Numbered from the stretch's first letter, positions 1-7,143 are shown. The stretch: DNA of 11,400 bases from Marinagarivorans sp. UBA5868 (GCA_002432095.1 DJFQ01000257.1:2500-13899), one strand, 5' to 3'. Program-made: numbers and translations. The notes: generated by a model from the letters alone, not told the origin.

Positions 1-326
1 GAGCTGGATGAGCTGGAGCTTGACGATGCGGAGCTGGAGGAACTTGATGTAGATGAACTCGAACTCGACGATGTAGAACTGGAGCTCGACGAGCTTGAAC
101 TAGTGGAAGCCGAACTCGAATTTGAGGATGTTGAACTGGAACTCGACGAACTCGAATTAGAGGACGTCGAGCTTGAACTGGATGAACTTGAACTCGATGA
201 ACTAGAACTTGAGGAAGAGCTGGACGAAGAATCCGGCCCTGTGCTTTGACCGCCGCAGCCAGCAAATAAAAGTATCAGTAGAACAGGATATAACCGGCAG
301 GGTGATAACAGGCGAAAACAGCGCAT
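1..326 (-). CDS. Poly-serine lipoprotein, N-terminal part only (runs off the left edge)
   Basis: This is the first 108 codons of a secreted lipoprotein whose remainder lies to the left of the window. The ATG at 326-324 is preceded by a GGGGA ribosome binding site. The product begins MRCFRLLSPCRLYP, then a hydrophobic stretch VLLILLFAGC ending in Cys24, the expected acylated residue, followed by GG. Position +2 is Gly rather than Asp, so outer-membrane delivery is expected. From about residue 33 to the edge it is almost pure Ser with scattered Thr, Asn and Ala, about 75 residues. This is the linker style of the neighbouring xylan enzymes, where a binding or catalytic module follows, but here the functional module is not visible and no activity can be assigned. 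It is the last member seen in the minus-strand series. Confidence is high for the reading frame and lipoprotein signal, and nil for enzymatic function. Confidence 0.85.
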   Translation of the reverse strand, partial: MRCFRLLSPCRLYPVLLILLFAGCGGQSTGPDSSSSSSSSSSSSSSSSSSSSSTSSNSSSSSSSSTSSNSSSASTSSSSSSSSSTSSSSSSSTSSSSSSASSSSSSSS

Positions 327-549
327 AGTTTCCCCAAAAAATATGGATGCAATTTAGCCGCAGTCAAAGCAAAAGACCATCGGCTTACCATCAAGCTTTC
401 CAATTGGGAATTCTGCCATAACAGAGAGAAAGTCATTTCAACGAACGGTGATATTTTTAACAAATTCCGCACAGCGACTAAATTCAGCGTTCGCCTTTGC
501 TTCGGACCGGGGGGGGTTGCGGTCACTGGAAATCAGCGCCGCTTGAGGA
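327..549. other. Intergenic spacer with a G8 homopolymer
   Basis: The 223-bp gap lies between the 42-residue ORF and the poly-serine lipoprotein start. No convincing ORF, RNA gene or intrinsic terminator is visible. It contains eight consecutive G at 509-516 (C8 on the transcribed strand) and a small dyad TTCC-CAATT-GGAA near 404-416 with no T-run. A promoter for the lipoprotein gene at 326 may lie here, but no clear -35/-10 pair could be identified. Confidence 0.5.
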
Positions 550-678
550 CTAGCCGCCCGAAGAGGGCGAACCACTCGATCCGGAGGGACCTTCCCCATT
601 GCCGCCGCAGCCAGAGGTGCCAATGCATACGCCAAGTAAAATGGCTGCGCCAATTCGCTGTTTCGTCATGCATTTCAT
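550..678 (-). CDS. 42-residue lipoprotein-like ORF, possibly a truncated relic
   Basis: The ATG at 678-676 has a good ribosome binding site (AAAGGTG, 7 nt spacing). The 42-residue product starts MKCMTKQRIG, has a hydrophobic core AAILLGVCIG, and continues TSGCGGNGEG, i.e. a lipobox-like TSG-Cys24-GG, ending in a Ser/Gly-rich tail PSGSSGSPSSGG. This matches the opening layout of the two neighbouring enzyme lipoproteins (signal, GCGG, Ser-rich linker) but stops before any linker or domain. Past the TAG stop the same frame reads SSSGADFQ and then TGA. The TAG sits where a Ser codon would fit (TCG to TAG is one change), which suggests the remnant of a longer poly-serine protein. It starts 59 nt after the GH43 stop with no terminator between, so it is probably on that transcript. 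It could be a genuine small lipoprotein or a decayed gene; the sequence alone does not decide. Confidence 0.5.
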   Translation of the reverse strand: MKCMTKQRIGAAILLGVCIGTSGCGGNGEGPSGSSGSPSSGG

Positions 679-737
679 AAAGGCACCTTTAATTGCGCCG
701 GCTGCTTCAGCTGGTTTTAGCTAGTTTTAACTTAGCC

Positions 738-2960
738 TCAATTTGCGCTCACATGGAAATAATCGAAGTCCGCGTATCCGCCGGTGGACTGACGGGCGAA
801 ATTAAACAGCGCAAAGCGATAGCCCATAAAATGGGTGAGTTCGTAAGCCATTTGCACCGTGTTACCAATCGGCGTCCAGCTATTGCCATCCAAGCTATAG
901 GCGAAGGTGGCGTCGTCAGCTTGGTTGCGGAAATTACCGTAAGCTCGCAAATAAACGGTATTTTGATCCAGTGGCACACGCGCAACTTCCGTGTGATTTT
1001 TACCGTTGTTGTTCACCATGACCACATAATTACGGCCGCTGGAGCGACTGACCGCAACATAGCCATACTGGTCCTGGAATGCCGCAATTCCTGCTGTATC
1101 ACCGTCCTTCAGACCAGTCACGTCCAATTTAACAACGCCGGCGCTGGTGGGTCCGAACATGCGCTGGGTAAGTGTATTTTTGGTCGCATGGATATTGTTA
1201 TCGGTACGGTTATTTTTAAGACGCAGATAACCGGGGCGATCTGTCAACGACCAACCATTGCTTTCAGGATTGTGATTCCACTGCCAGACAATATCCAATG
1301 ACGCGGTGTTAAATTCATCCGAGCGGATAAGGCCGCTAACGCCGCGATCTTCCACGTCGAAATTCATCGTTGAAGGAACACTTCCCGCCACCGGCCAATC
1401 ATTTTGCCAGGTCACCGGCACCAGATATGGAATTCGACCTACGGCACCGCTGTCGCGGAACGCGTATAGAAACCAATTGCCGGCCGGGGTGCTGACGTAG
1501 GAACCTTGCGCAACCCCCGCACCGTTAACATTTTCACGCAGAACTACGCGCCCCTCATACGGCCCGGTAATATTGCGCGAGCGGTGTACAACCTGAGTGC
1601 GCGGACCACCACTTGGCCAACAGATATTGGAAATGTAATACCAGCCGTTAATTTTCTGAATCTGTGTACCTTCCGCCTTCAGAATAAAATTCGTTCCCGC
1701 CACAGCGGAAGCACTTTGAATAATCGTCTGATTGACGCCGCCGGATTTAATTGCCGTAGCATCGGCGTTCAATTCGATCAACCGAACCTGATCGCTGCCA
1801 TAGGCAATATAATTCCGGCCATCATCATCCAGCAGCAGTGAGCTGTCGTGGTACAGATTAGGCAATACGGATTGCGTCCAGTTGCCACCTTCAATATTGT
1901 TGGTTTTCCAGATATAGGTTCGGTTAGTGGTATAGGAAAATGAAGTCACATAAAAAGTGCCGGCTTTGTAATTGATACTGCTTGCCCATGTGCCTTTGCT
2001 GTAAGCGTTACCGCTGTTGAGATTCAGCGCGTTATTGTTGGCATCAAGCGCACGGTGGGCGTAATTGATCACCTCCCAATTTTTTAAATCGGTGGATTTC
2101 ATGATCGGCACACCGGGGTTGAGATGCATGGTGGTGCTGCTCATGTAATAGGTGTCGCCAACACGTACGACATTCATATCCGGCACGTCCGCCCAGATAT
2201 TAGGATTGGTTGCCCGCACGATTGGATAGGTCGGCTCCTGCAATTCGCCGGAATCGGAAAATACCGCTATTCCTGAGAGTGTTGCATTATCGGTACTGGC
2301 GGTAAGTTCGATGGTGAGATTGCCATCGGATACTTGAACATCGTTCACTACTCGCTCAAAAGCCGTGTCATGGCCGGCTTGTTGAAATAAATCCAGGTTG
2401 GTAAAAACCGATTTTCCTTCCACCGAAACACTGAATAAACGGCTACCGGCGGTAGTCTGATAAAGCTCATTAAAAAATAATCGCAAGTCATAACTTGCTT
2501 CAGAAACGGGAATTTCGTAAGTGTAAATTCCGTAACGCTCAGTTTGAAAAAGCGCGTCTTGATCCGTACCCGATATAGGGTCGGTGGTGGAGTTAACGTT
2601 GCCTCCACGAGAATACTGGTCGGCATCGAAATCGATTCCGTCAAACGTTAAAGCCGGCCCACCAGCATTGACGGCGACCACTAAACGGTTGGAAATCGCG
2701 ACTCCGCTTGAGGAGCTGGATGACGACGAACTGCTCGATGACGAGCTGCTTGATGAAGAACTGCTTGATGAAGAGCTATTAGATGACGAGCTATTGGATG
2801 AAGAGCTGGAGGAACTGGAGCTGCTCGACGAGGAACTCGATGACGAAGAAGGATCTCCGCTGGAGCCGCTTCCGCCGCAACCAGTCATTAGCAGTGCGGT
2901 ACACGCCAGCGTGGATAAACAAGCCGGCAGTGATTTTATTTTTATTGCTCTTCGTAACAT
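738..2960 (-). CDS. GH43 lipoprotein with malectin-like (CBM57-type) module: beta-xylosidase/arabinofuranosidase family
   Basis: A 740-residue surface enzyme. The lipoprotein signal is MLRRAIKIK followed by LPACLSTLACTALLMTGC, with Cys28 the lipid attachment site and GG after it. The poly-Ser linker spans about 38-85. A malectin-like module spans about 88-240, with VVAVNAGG, the FxAD-type segment, LFQTERYG and VSVEGKSVF. The GH43 five-bladed propeller domain spans about 242-540. Probable catalytic residues are Asp261 in WADVPDM (base), Asp372 in YHDSS (pKa modulator) and Glu430 in KAEGTQ (acid). Residues 545-740 form a C-terminal beta-sandwich typical of GH43 two-domain enzymes. The family removes xylose or arabinose from xylan and xylo-oligosaccharides; the exact specificity cannot be read here. 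The start at 2960 is chosen because it gives a clean signal peptide and is preceded by TTGGGTG, a weak ribosome binding site. A longer frame from TTG at 3053 would run over the terminator at 3026-3052. Confidence 0.93.
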   Translation of the reverse strand: MLRRAIKIKSLPACLSTLACTALLMTGCGGSGSSGDPSSSSSSSSSSSSSSSSSSNSSSSNSSSSSSSSSSSSSSSSSSSSSSSSGVAISNRLVVAVNAGGPALTFDGIDFDADQYSRGGNVNSTTDPISGTDQDALFQTERYGIYTYEIPVSEASYDLRLFFNELYQTTAGSRLFSVSVEGKSVFTNLDLFQQAGHDTAFERVVNDVQVSDGNLTIELTASTDNATLSGIAVFSDSGELQEPTYPIVRATNPNIWADVPDMNVVRVGDTYYMSSTTMHLNPGVPIMKSTDLKNWEVINYAHRALDANNNALNLNSGNAYSKGTWASSINYKAGTFYVTSFSYTTNRTYIWKTNNIEGGNWTQSVLPNLYHDSSLLLDDDGRNYIAYGSDQVRLIELNADATAIKSGGVNQTIIQSASAVAGTNFILKAEGTQIQKINGWYYISNICWPSGGPRTQVVHRSRNITGPYEGRVVLRENVNGAGVAQGSYVSTPAGNWFLYAFRDSGAVGRIPYLVPVTWQNDWPVAGSVPSTMNFDVEDRGVSGLIRSDEFNTASLDIVWQWNHNPESNGWSLTDRPGYLRLKNNRTDNNIHATKNTLTQRMFGPTSAGVVKLDVTGLKDGDTAGIAAFQDQYGYVAVSRSSGRNYVVMVNNNGKNHTEVARVPLDQNTVYLRAYGNFRNQADDATFAYSLDGNSWTPIGNTVQMAYELTHFMGYRFALFNFARQSTGGYADFDYFHVSAN

Positions 2961-3025
2961 ACAGCACCCAATAGATAGAAAAATTAGAGAAATCCTGTGA
3001 AATTTAGTCGCCTGCATACCGTATG

Positions 3026-3052
3026 AAAAAAATGTGGAAATCCTTTTCCACA
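3026..3052 (-). terminator. Intrinsic terminator after the GH10 gene
   Basis: Read on the minus strand, TGTGGAAA-AGGA-TTTCCACA forms a perfect 8-bp stem with a 4-nt loop, followed directly by seven T. It lies about 37 nt past the GH10 stop codon and about 65 nt before the GH43 start. It should end most transcription from the xylanase gene and implies a separate promoter for the GH43 gene in the short stretch 2961-3025. Plus-strand reading gives no T-run, so the direction is clear. Confidence 0.9.
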
Positions 3053-3088
3053 AGCAGTCACAACGGTGATATCGCTAAAGCGAGGCGA

Positions 3089-4957
3089 TTAGGGTTTTGG
3101 GTTGTCGCGTAGATAATTCATCAACCAAGTCATCGCAGGACGCGGTGTACCGTTTTCCTGAATCAGCCCGGAACCGGTGATCCACGTTCTGTTGACTACA
3201 TAACCCCAGATGGTGATGCCCTTGACGTGCGGATGGTTGTAGAACACTGGGAAGTGCTCTTGGAAATTCCTTAGCTGATTCTGGTCGTTGGTGTCACCGA
3301 TGTCATATTCGGAGATGTAGATTGGCACCTGCAGCTGATTCCAAAGATTATCTATCGCAGTCTTAACGGTCGATGCAGGAACGTCCTTCAACTCATGTGC
3401 CTGCAGACCAATCGCATCCACATAACCGCTCGGAATAGCCGATTTGGCGAGCGTAATAAATTCATTGTGCTGCCAGCGGATATTGTTGTAATCGTTCAGG
3501 ATCAGAATGGAGTTGGGGCAGTACTGACGCGCCAGCTGGAACACACGCACGATCCAGTTATTGCCGAAGGCGCGTTGCGCATAACCTGCTGGCTGATGTC
3601 CTGGCACTGCTTCGTTCACCACATCAATCATGGCGGTATCTGGATAACGCGTGCAGTAATCGCGAATCCACTCTTCGATTTCTGCTGCGGTTTCGGTCGC
3701 GTTCAAATTATTCAGCCAAGTTGGTGATTGTGCTCCCCATACAAACGTGTGCGCCTTCACCGGAATATTATGCTGACGTGCGTAAGCGTAAATACGGTCT
3801 ACTGGTGCCCAGTTGTACTGGTCACGAGTACCTTCGACGGAGCCCCATTTACCTTCGTTTTCTGGAGTGATTTGGTTCCAGTACTGAGTAAAATCCGAGC
3901 GCACATTGCCGGACGTGGTGATGTTGCCGACAAAGAACTTGTGGTTTTTACCTGTTACTGGCGGCTCCTCGAATTTGCCACCGGCATTCGAATAAATGGC
4001 GAACGCGCTGATGGTGCCATTATCGATACTGGCGCTAAGTTCGATGGTGAGCTTCTTATCCGCCACCATGACAGTGGGCACGATGACGTCGTATGCGCGG
4101 TCATGGCCAACTTCCCCATAGAGATCCATATCAGTGAAAATCGGCTGTCCTTCCACTGTTACGCTGAATAGGCGGTTGCCTTCCATTTCCTGATACAGCT
4201 CGACAAAACGCAGATGAACGCTGTAAGTGGAATTGGTCACCGGAATTTCGTATTTGAAATTGCCATAGCGCTCGCTTTGATAAAGTGCATCCGCCGTGGT
4301 GCCGTCGATTGGATCCGTGGTGGAGTTAGCTGCGCCACCGGTAGAAAAACGATCCGCTTTATATTCCACACCGCTAACGGTAACCGCCGCGCCGCCCGCA
4401 TTAACGGCGTAAACCAAACTGGAACCGGCGGGGATGGAACCTGAACTCGAAGAGCTGGATGAGCTGGAAGATGATGAAGAAGAAGACGAACTACTAGATG
4501 ATGAAGAGGATGAACCGCCGCTGCGCAGACTCCAGATATAGGCTGCAGTATCGGTGGCGCACTGGCCCACGCAACTAGTTGGGTTGGTGCTGGGCATATT
4601 TGCGGAAATATAGGTCGCGAGCGTCGCTTGGGAATTAGCGTTTTTTAAGCTGTTTGCATTAAACGGCACTAGCCCGCCAATGGCCGCCGTGCCGCTGTCG
4701 GTGTGACAAGTGGAGCAGAGACTGCCGCGGAACTGTGTTCGCCCATTTGCGACATTGCCGCTGGATCCGCCGCTGGTGGAGCTGGATGAACTGCTTGAAG
4801 AGGAGCTGCTCGTTGATGAGCTACTGCTCGAAGAGCTGGATGAGCTGCTGCCCGTCGGCGTACCCGACGAGCTGGTGCCACCACCGCAGCCTACCAGGAG
4901 AACGCAGCCTGCGAGCATGCCTCCCGTTATACTGAGTAATTTGCTGATATTGAACAT
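3089..4957 (-). CDS. GH10 endo-beta-1,4-xylanase lipoprotein fused to cytochrome c and malectin-like modules
   Basis: A 622-residue protein with five parts. (1) A lipoprotein signal ending LLVGC, with Cys24 acylated and GG next. (2) A poly-Ser linker at about 40-68. (3) A class I cytochrome c domain at about 70-147: heme motif CSTCH at 81-85, probable axial Met121 in ANMPS, an extra cysteine pair at 129 and 133, and a closing AAYIWSLR helix. (4) A second poly-Ser linker, then a malectin-like module at about 180-330 (VNAGG, ALYQSERYG, VTVEGQPIF). (5) A GH10 TIM barrel at about 336-620, with acid/base Glu449 in VVNEAV and nucleophile Glu550 in ISEYDIG. Both catalytic residues are present, so xylanase activity is expected at the outer-membrane surface. 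The start at 4957 has TTGAGG about 10 nt upstream. The gene lies 196 nt after the esterase gene and ends just before a strong terminator. The role of the heme domain is unknown; electron transfer to a surface redox enzyme is only an inference. Confidence 0.95.
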   Translation of the reverse strand: MFNISKLLSITGGMLAGCVLLVGCGGGTSSSGTPTGSSSSSSSSSSSSTSSSSSSSSSSSTSGGSSGNVANGRTQFRGSLCSTCHTDSGTAAIGGLVPFNANSLKNANSQATLATYISANMPSTNPTSCVGQCATDTAAYIWSLRSGGSSSSSSSSSSSSSSSSSSSSSSSSGSIPAGSSLVYAVNAGGAAVTVSGVEYKADRFSTGGAANSTTDPIDGTTADALYQSERYGNFKYEIPVTNSTYSVHLRFVELYQEMEGNRLFSVTVEGQPIFTDMDLYGEVGHDRAYDVIVPTVMVADKKLTIELSASIDNGTISAFAIYSNAGGKFEEPPVTGKNHKFFVGNITTSGNVRSDFTQYWNQITPENEGKWGSVEGTRDQYNWAPVDRIYAYARQHNIPVKAHTFVWGAQSPTWLNNLNATETAAEIEEWIRDYCTRYPDTAMIDVVNEAVPGHQPAGYAQRAFGNNWIVRVFQLARQYCPNSILILNDYNNIRWQHNEFITLAKSAIPSGYVDAIGLQAHELKDVPASTVKTAIDNLWNQLQVPIYISEYDIGDTNDQNQLRNFQEHFPVFYNHPHVKGITIWGYVVNRTWITGSGLIQENGTPRPAMTWLMNYLRDNPKP

Positions 4958-5085
4958 TTTGTTGCAACCTCAAGTTGTTGGTTTTCGACTTATTATCAGT
5001 GCCATCAGGTTTCCCGCCGGATGACCTTTTCTCGCCGGCACTGCGCGGTGCGCAATGCCAACGGATTCTTGCCAATGAGGCTATA

Positions 5086-5100
5086 CCTCAAAATTGCGAA
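5086..5100. promoter_or_regulatory. 15-bp dyad upstream of the xylanase gene
   Basis: TGAGG-CTATA-CCTCA is an inverted repeat with perfect 5-bp arms, about 130 bp upstream of the GH10 start and inside the 196-bp spacer between esterase and xylanase genes. It could be an operator or the stem of a leader hairpin. No T-run follows, so it is not an intrinsic terminator. The rest of the spacer is AT-rich near the esterase stop and shows nothing else that can be named. Dyads of this size can occur by chance. Confidence 0.3.
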
Positions 5101-5153
5101 AAAAATTGCCAAACTTCAAATTCGTTAGCTAAATCAATTTTTTGTTTAGTTGC

Positions 5154-6926
5154 TCATATTATTTTTCTGCCTTGCGATACATCTGATCGAATGGCATTTC
5201 GTTCGTGTAACGGTGAGATTGAAAATGACGCATCGTGTGGCATATACGCTGCCGGATAGTCTGCACGCGCTGGATTTCTGTATTGCAGCGTGTGCCGCAC
5301 CCACAACAGAAAAACAACAATCAAAAACAAATCAAAAATCGGCGCTGCCCCGCCGGACGTGGTGCCTTGTGTGCCAGACGAACTTGAACTGCTGGATGAA
5401 CTCGACGAATTTGATGAGCTGGACGAGCTGGAACTAGTCGAACTTGAAGAGCTGGACGAACTTGAAGAGCTAGTCGAACTGGATGAGCTGGAAGATGAAG
5501 AGGAAATGGAGCCCGCGGTGCGCACAAGAATACTGGCAAGCGTGCCATTGTCCATCTGCGTGGCAACTTCAATATCCAAATACCCATCATTAACCGAGGC
5601 GGTAAAGGGACCGGTAATCAACCCAGTGTCGTGGCCCACCTGCTGGTATATATCCACATTTTCCAAAACCCGCTGACCTTCCAGCGTCACCTGAAATAAC
5701 CGCGCTCCAGGATTGGTGTGGAAAATTTCCGCCATGCCCAATTGCACGGAGTAAAGGCCACTATCGACCGGGATTTTGTATGCGAAATTTCCGTATCGCT
5801 CAGATTGAAAAAGCGTACTGGCTACTAAATCCCCAGGCACTTGTACTGGATCACTAGTCGCGTGAGCCATGCCATCCGTAAAAAAATGGTCCGGTTCGTA
5901 CCAGATACCCGAAAAATTTACCGAGGCGCCGCTGCCGCCCACATTAATAGCCGCCACTACGTCAGCGGGGTTGGCGGGATGCCAGCCTTCGCTGTCTTCA
6001 GTGACGACGCAAATATTGCCATCCGCCTGTTCGCCAAAACCATCACCATCGAGGTCCGCCAGAATGCTGCAGCACACCGGCATGCCCGCATCAATGCCAC
6101 AACCTGCCGGTGCGTTATCCCCCACCTCCAGCATTTTTGCTGCAAAGCGGCGGCCGAGCTCCCGATTGGATTCCGTATCAAAGTGGATGCCATCGCCTTT
6201 ATCTTTTAACCCGGCGGCAGATACCCAGTGGCCGTTCTGCACGACATTGGGGATCTGCTGAATATATTGATTGAGTCCGCAACACAGCAATTCGCCGGCG
6301 ACAAAAGGCACTTCATTTGCCTTAAGGCCCAGGTCGGCGCGCAAGCTCGTCACCAACTTGTTCACTTTCGACGGCCAATCGGACTGGCCGCCGTTACTCT
6401 CCCCCTGGTGGAAAATAATGCCCTTGATCACACCGCGCTGCTGCGCTTTAGTGGCGAGGTCCATAATCCATGCATAACCGCTGGTGCCATTGTTGGGAGC
6501 CCCGGCAACCGGGCCGAAGGGAGGCTGGCAAGCGTTATAGGTCGCGCAATCCTTCATGAAGTATTCGATTTTTGCTCCGGGATAAGCCGCGCCCACCAGA
6601 CCTATGGTCACGCCACCCGGCGCGGCATCGCCCATGCCCCGGCCAAAATAATCACCGGGACCCAAACCGCCAGGGCAGTAGATTAAAGGAGGGGTCGCCG
6701 GTCGCCACTGACCGTAGGGAGTCGCAATACTGCTGCAGGAGATGTCCTGCATGACCTGAACTTTCGGGTGGGAGTTACGATCTTGCGCCTCAATCGTTCC
6801 GGCGCCGGCCATATTGGATTGGCCGATCATTAGGTAGATATGAAAATTCGGGTCGGGGGCAGCGCTCACTCTGGCCGCTGCCCATGTAAGTAGTACTAAG
6901 AAGGTGACGCCAATTCGTTTCAACAT
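5154..6926 (-). CDS. CE6/SASA-type acetylxylan esterase with malectin-like module, Ser linker and GlyGly/hydrophobic tail
   Basis: A 590-residue secreted esterase, expected to remove acetyl groups from xylan so that xylanases can act. The Sec signal is MLKRIGVTFLVLLTWAAARVSA, cleaved near residue 22. The SASA/CE6 domain spans about 26-268: Ser37 in IGQSNMAG is the nucleophile, HQGES at 173-177 is a conserved family block, and the DGIH block supplies Asp245 and His248. A cysteine-rich bridge follows, with a calcium-loop-like DLDGDGFG at 291-298. The malectin-like module spans about 322-470 (INVGG, LFQSERYG, VTLEGQRV). A Ser/Thr/Asn linker spans 473-517. The end is SGGAAP, a hydrophobic stretch IFDLFLIVVFLLWV, then RH and a further roughly 45 polar residues. 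The GG-plus-hydrophobic arrangement resembles a GlyGly-CTERM sorting tail, but the extension is atypical. The start at 6926 is the first ATG giving a clean signal peptide; an in-frame TTG at 6956 would add ten residues. Confidence 0.92.
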   Translation of the reverse strand: MLKRIGVTFLVLLTWAAARVSAAPDPNFHIYLMIGQSNMAGAGTIEAQDRNSHPKVQVMQDISCSSIATPYGQWRPATPPLIYCPGGLGPGDYFGRGMGDAAPGGVTIGLVGAAYPGAKIEYFMKDCATYNACQPPFGPVAGAPNNGTSGYAWIMDLATKAQQRGVIKGIIFHQGESNGGQSDWPSKVNKLVTSLRADLGLKANEVPFVAGELLCCGLNQYIQQIPNVVQNGHWVSAAGLKDKGDGIHFDTESNRELGRRFAAKMLEVGDNAPAGCGIDAGMPVCCSILADLDGDGFGEQADGNICVVTEDSEGWHPANPADVVAAINVGGSGASVNFSGIWYEPDHFFTDGMAHATSDPVQVPGDLVASTLFQSERYGNFAYKIPVDSGLYSVQLGMAEIFHTNPGARLFQVTLEGQRVLENVDIYQQVGHDTGLITGPFTASVNDGYLDIEVATQMDNGTLASILVRTAGSISSSSSSSSSSTSSSSSSSSSSSTSSSSSSSSNSSSSSSSSSSSGTQGTTSGGAAPIFDLFLIVVFLLWVRHTLQYRNPARADYPAAYMPHDASFSISPLHERNAIRSDVSQGRKII

Positions 6927-6938
6927 CACATTAGTCCC

Positions 6939-6954
6939 GGTCACCCGTGTGACC
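6939..6954 (-). promoter_or_regulatory. Hairpin in the esterase leader
   Basis: GGTCAC-4 nt-GTGACC is a perfect 6-bp inverted repeat, 12 nt before the esterase ATG. It sits directly upstream of the weak GGGA ribosome binding site. In mRNA it could fold next to the translation start; as DNA it could be a protein-binding dyad. It directly abuts the 18-bp repeat array. The function is inferred from position only. Confidence 0.4.
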
Positions 6955-7029
6955 AAGGTTTGCCAACGAAACTAGTTTATTTGCGAAACAAGGTTTACCG
7001 ACGAAACAAGGTTTACCGACGAAACAAGG
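6954..7029. repeat. Tandem 18-bp direct repeats upstream of the esterase gene
   Basis: The unit CAAGGTTTACCGACGAAA occurs as two exact copies (6989-7006, 7007-7024), one copy with two mismatches (6954-6971), one 17-bp degenerate copy (6972-6988) and a trailing CAAGG (7025-7029). The array starts 28 bp upstream of the esterase ATG, where a promoter would be expected. Direct repeats of 17-21 bp are a common operator layout for AraC-family regulators, and such a regulator is encoded divergently nearby. The repeats are contiguous without spacers, so this is not a CRISPR. Confidence 0.8.
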
Positions 7030-7060
7030 CGTCAGTTGTTGTCTTGCTTCTTTAAATGAT

Positions 7061-7104
7061 GTTCTGTCGCTTATTGTTGTTCTGTCTATTGCCGTTCTGT
7101 CGCT
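7061..7104. repeat. Three GTTCTGTC repeats
   Basis: GTTCTGTCGCT at 7061, GTTCTGTCT at 7079 and GTTCTGTCGCT at 7094 form a short direct-repeat series with 18 and 15 bp spacing, about 30 bp beyond the 18-bp array. They are unrelated in sequence to that array but have similar spacing. They may be protein-binding sites or leftovers of slippage in a T-rich stretch. Confidence 0.5.
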
Positions 7105-7143
7105 CATGATCCTCTACCTATCGCCGCATACTGCTTAGGCCGG

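Noticed and set aside
438..653. 71-residue minus-strand ORF with a TTG start
   Set aside because: It is in a different frame from the well-placed ATG/ribosome-binding-site lipoprotein ORF at 550-678, has no own ribosome binding site and no recognisable features.
550..760. Programmed frameshift or C8 slippage joining the small lipoprotein to downstream frames
   Set aside because: In the lipoprotein frame both TAG and TGA occur before the C8 tract is reached, and neighbouring frames are not Ser-rich or domain-like.
2584..3000. Plus-strand acidic ORF rich in ELDELL repeats (also at 4710-5024, 5290-5676 and 9684-9983 on the opposite strands of linkers)
   Set aside because: These are the antisense readings of poly-Ser linkers; Ser codons read in reverse give Glu/Asp/Leu. 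The sense-strand genes are strongly supported.
6954..7029. Possible CRISPR
   Set aside because: Units are 18 bp, contiguous and without unique spacers, and no cas genes are present.
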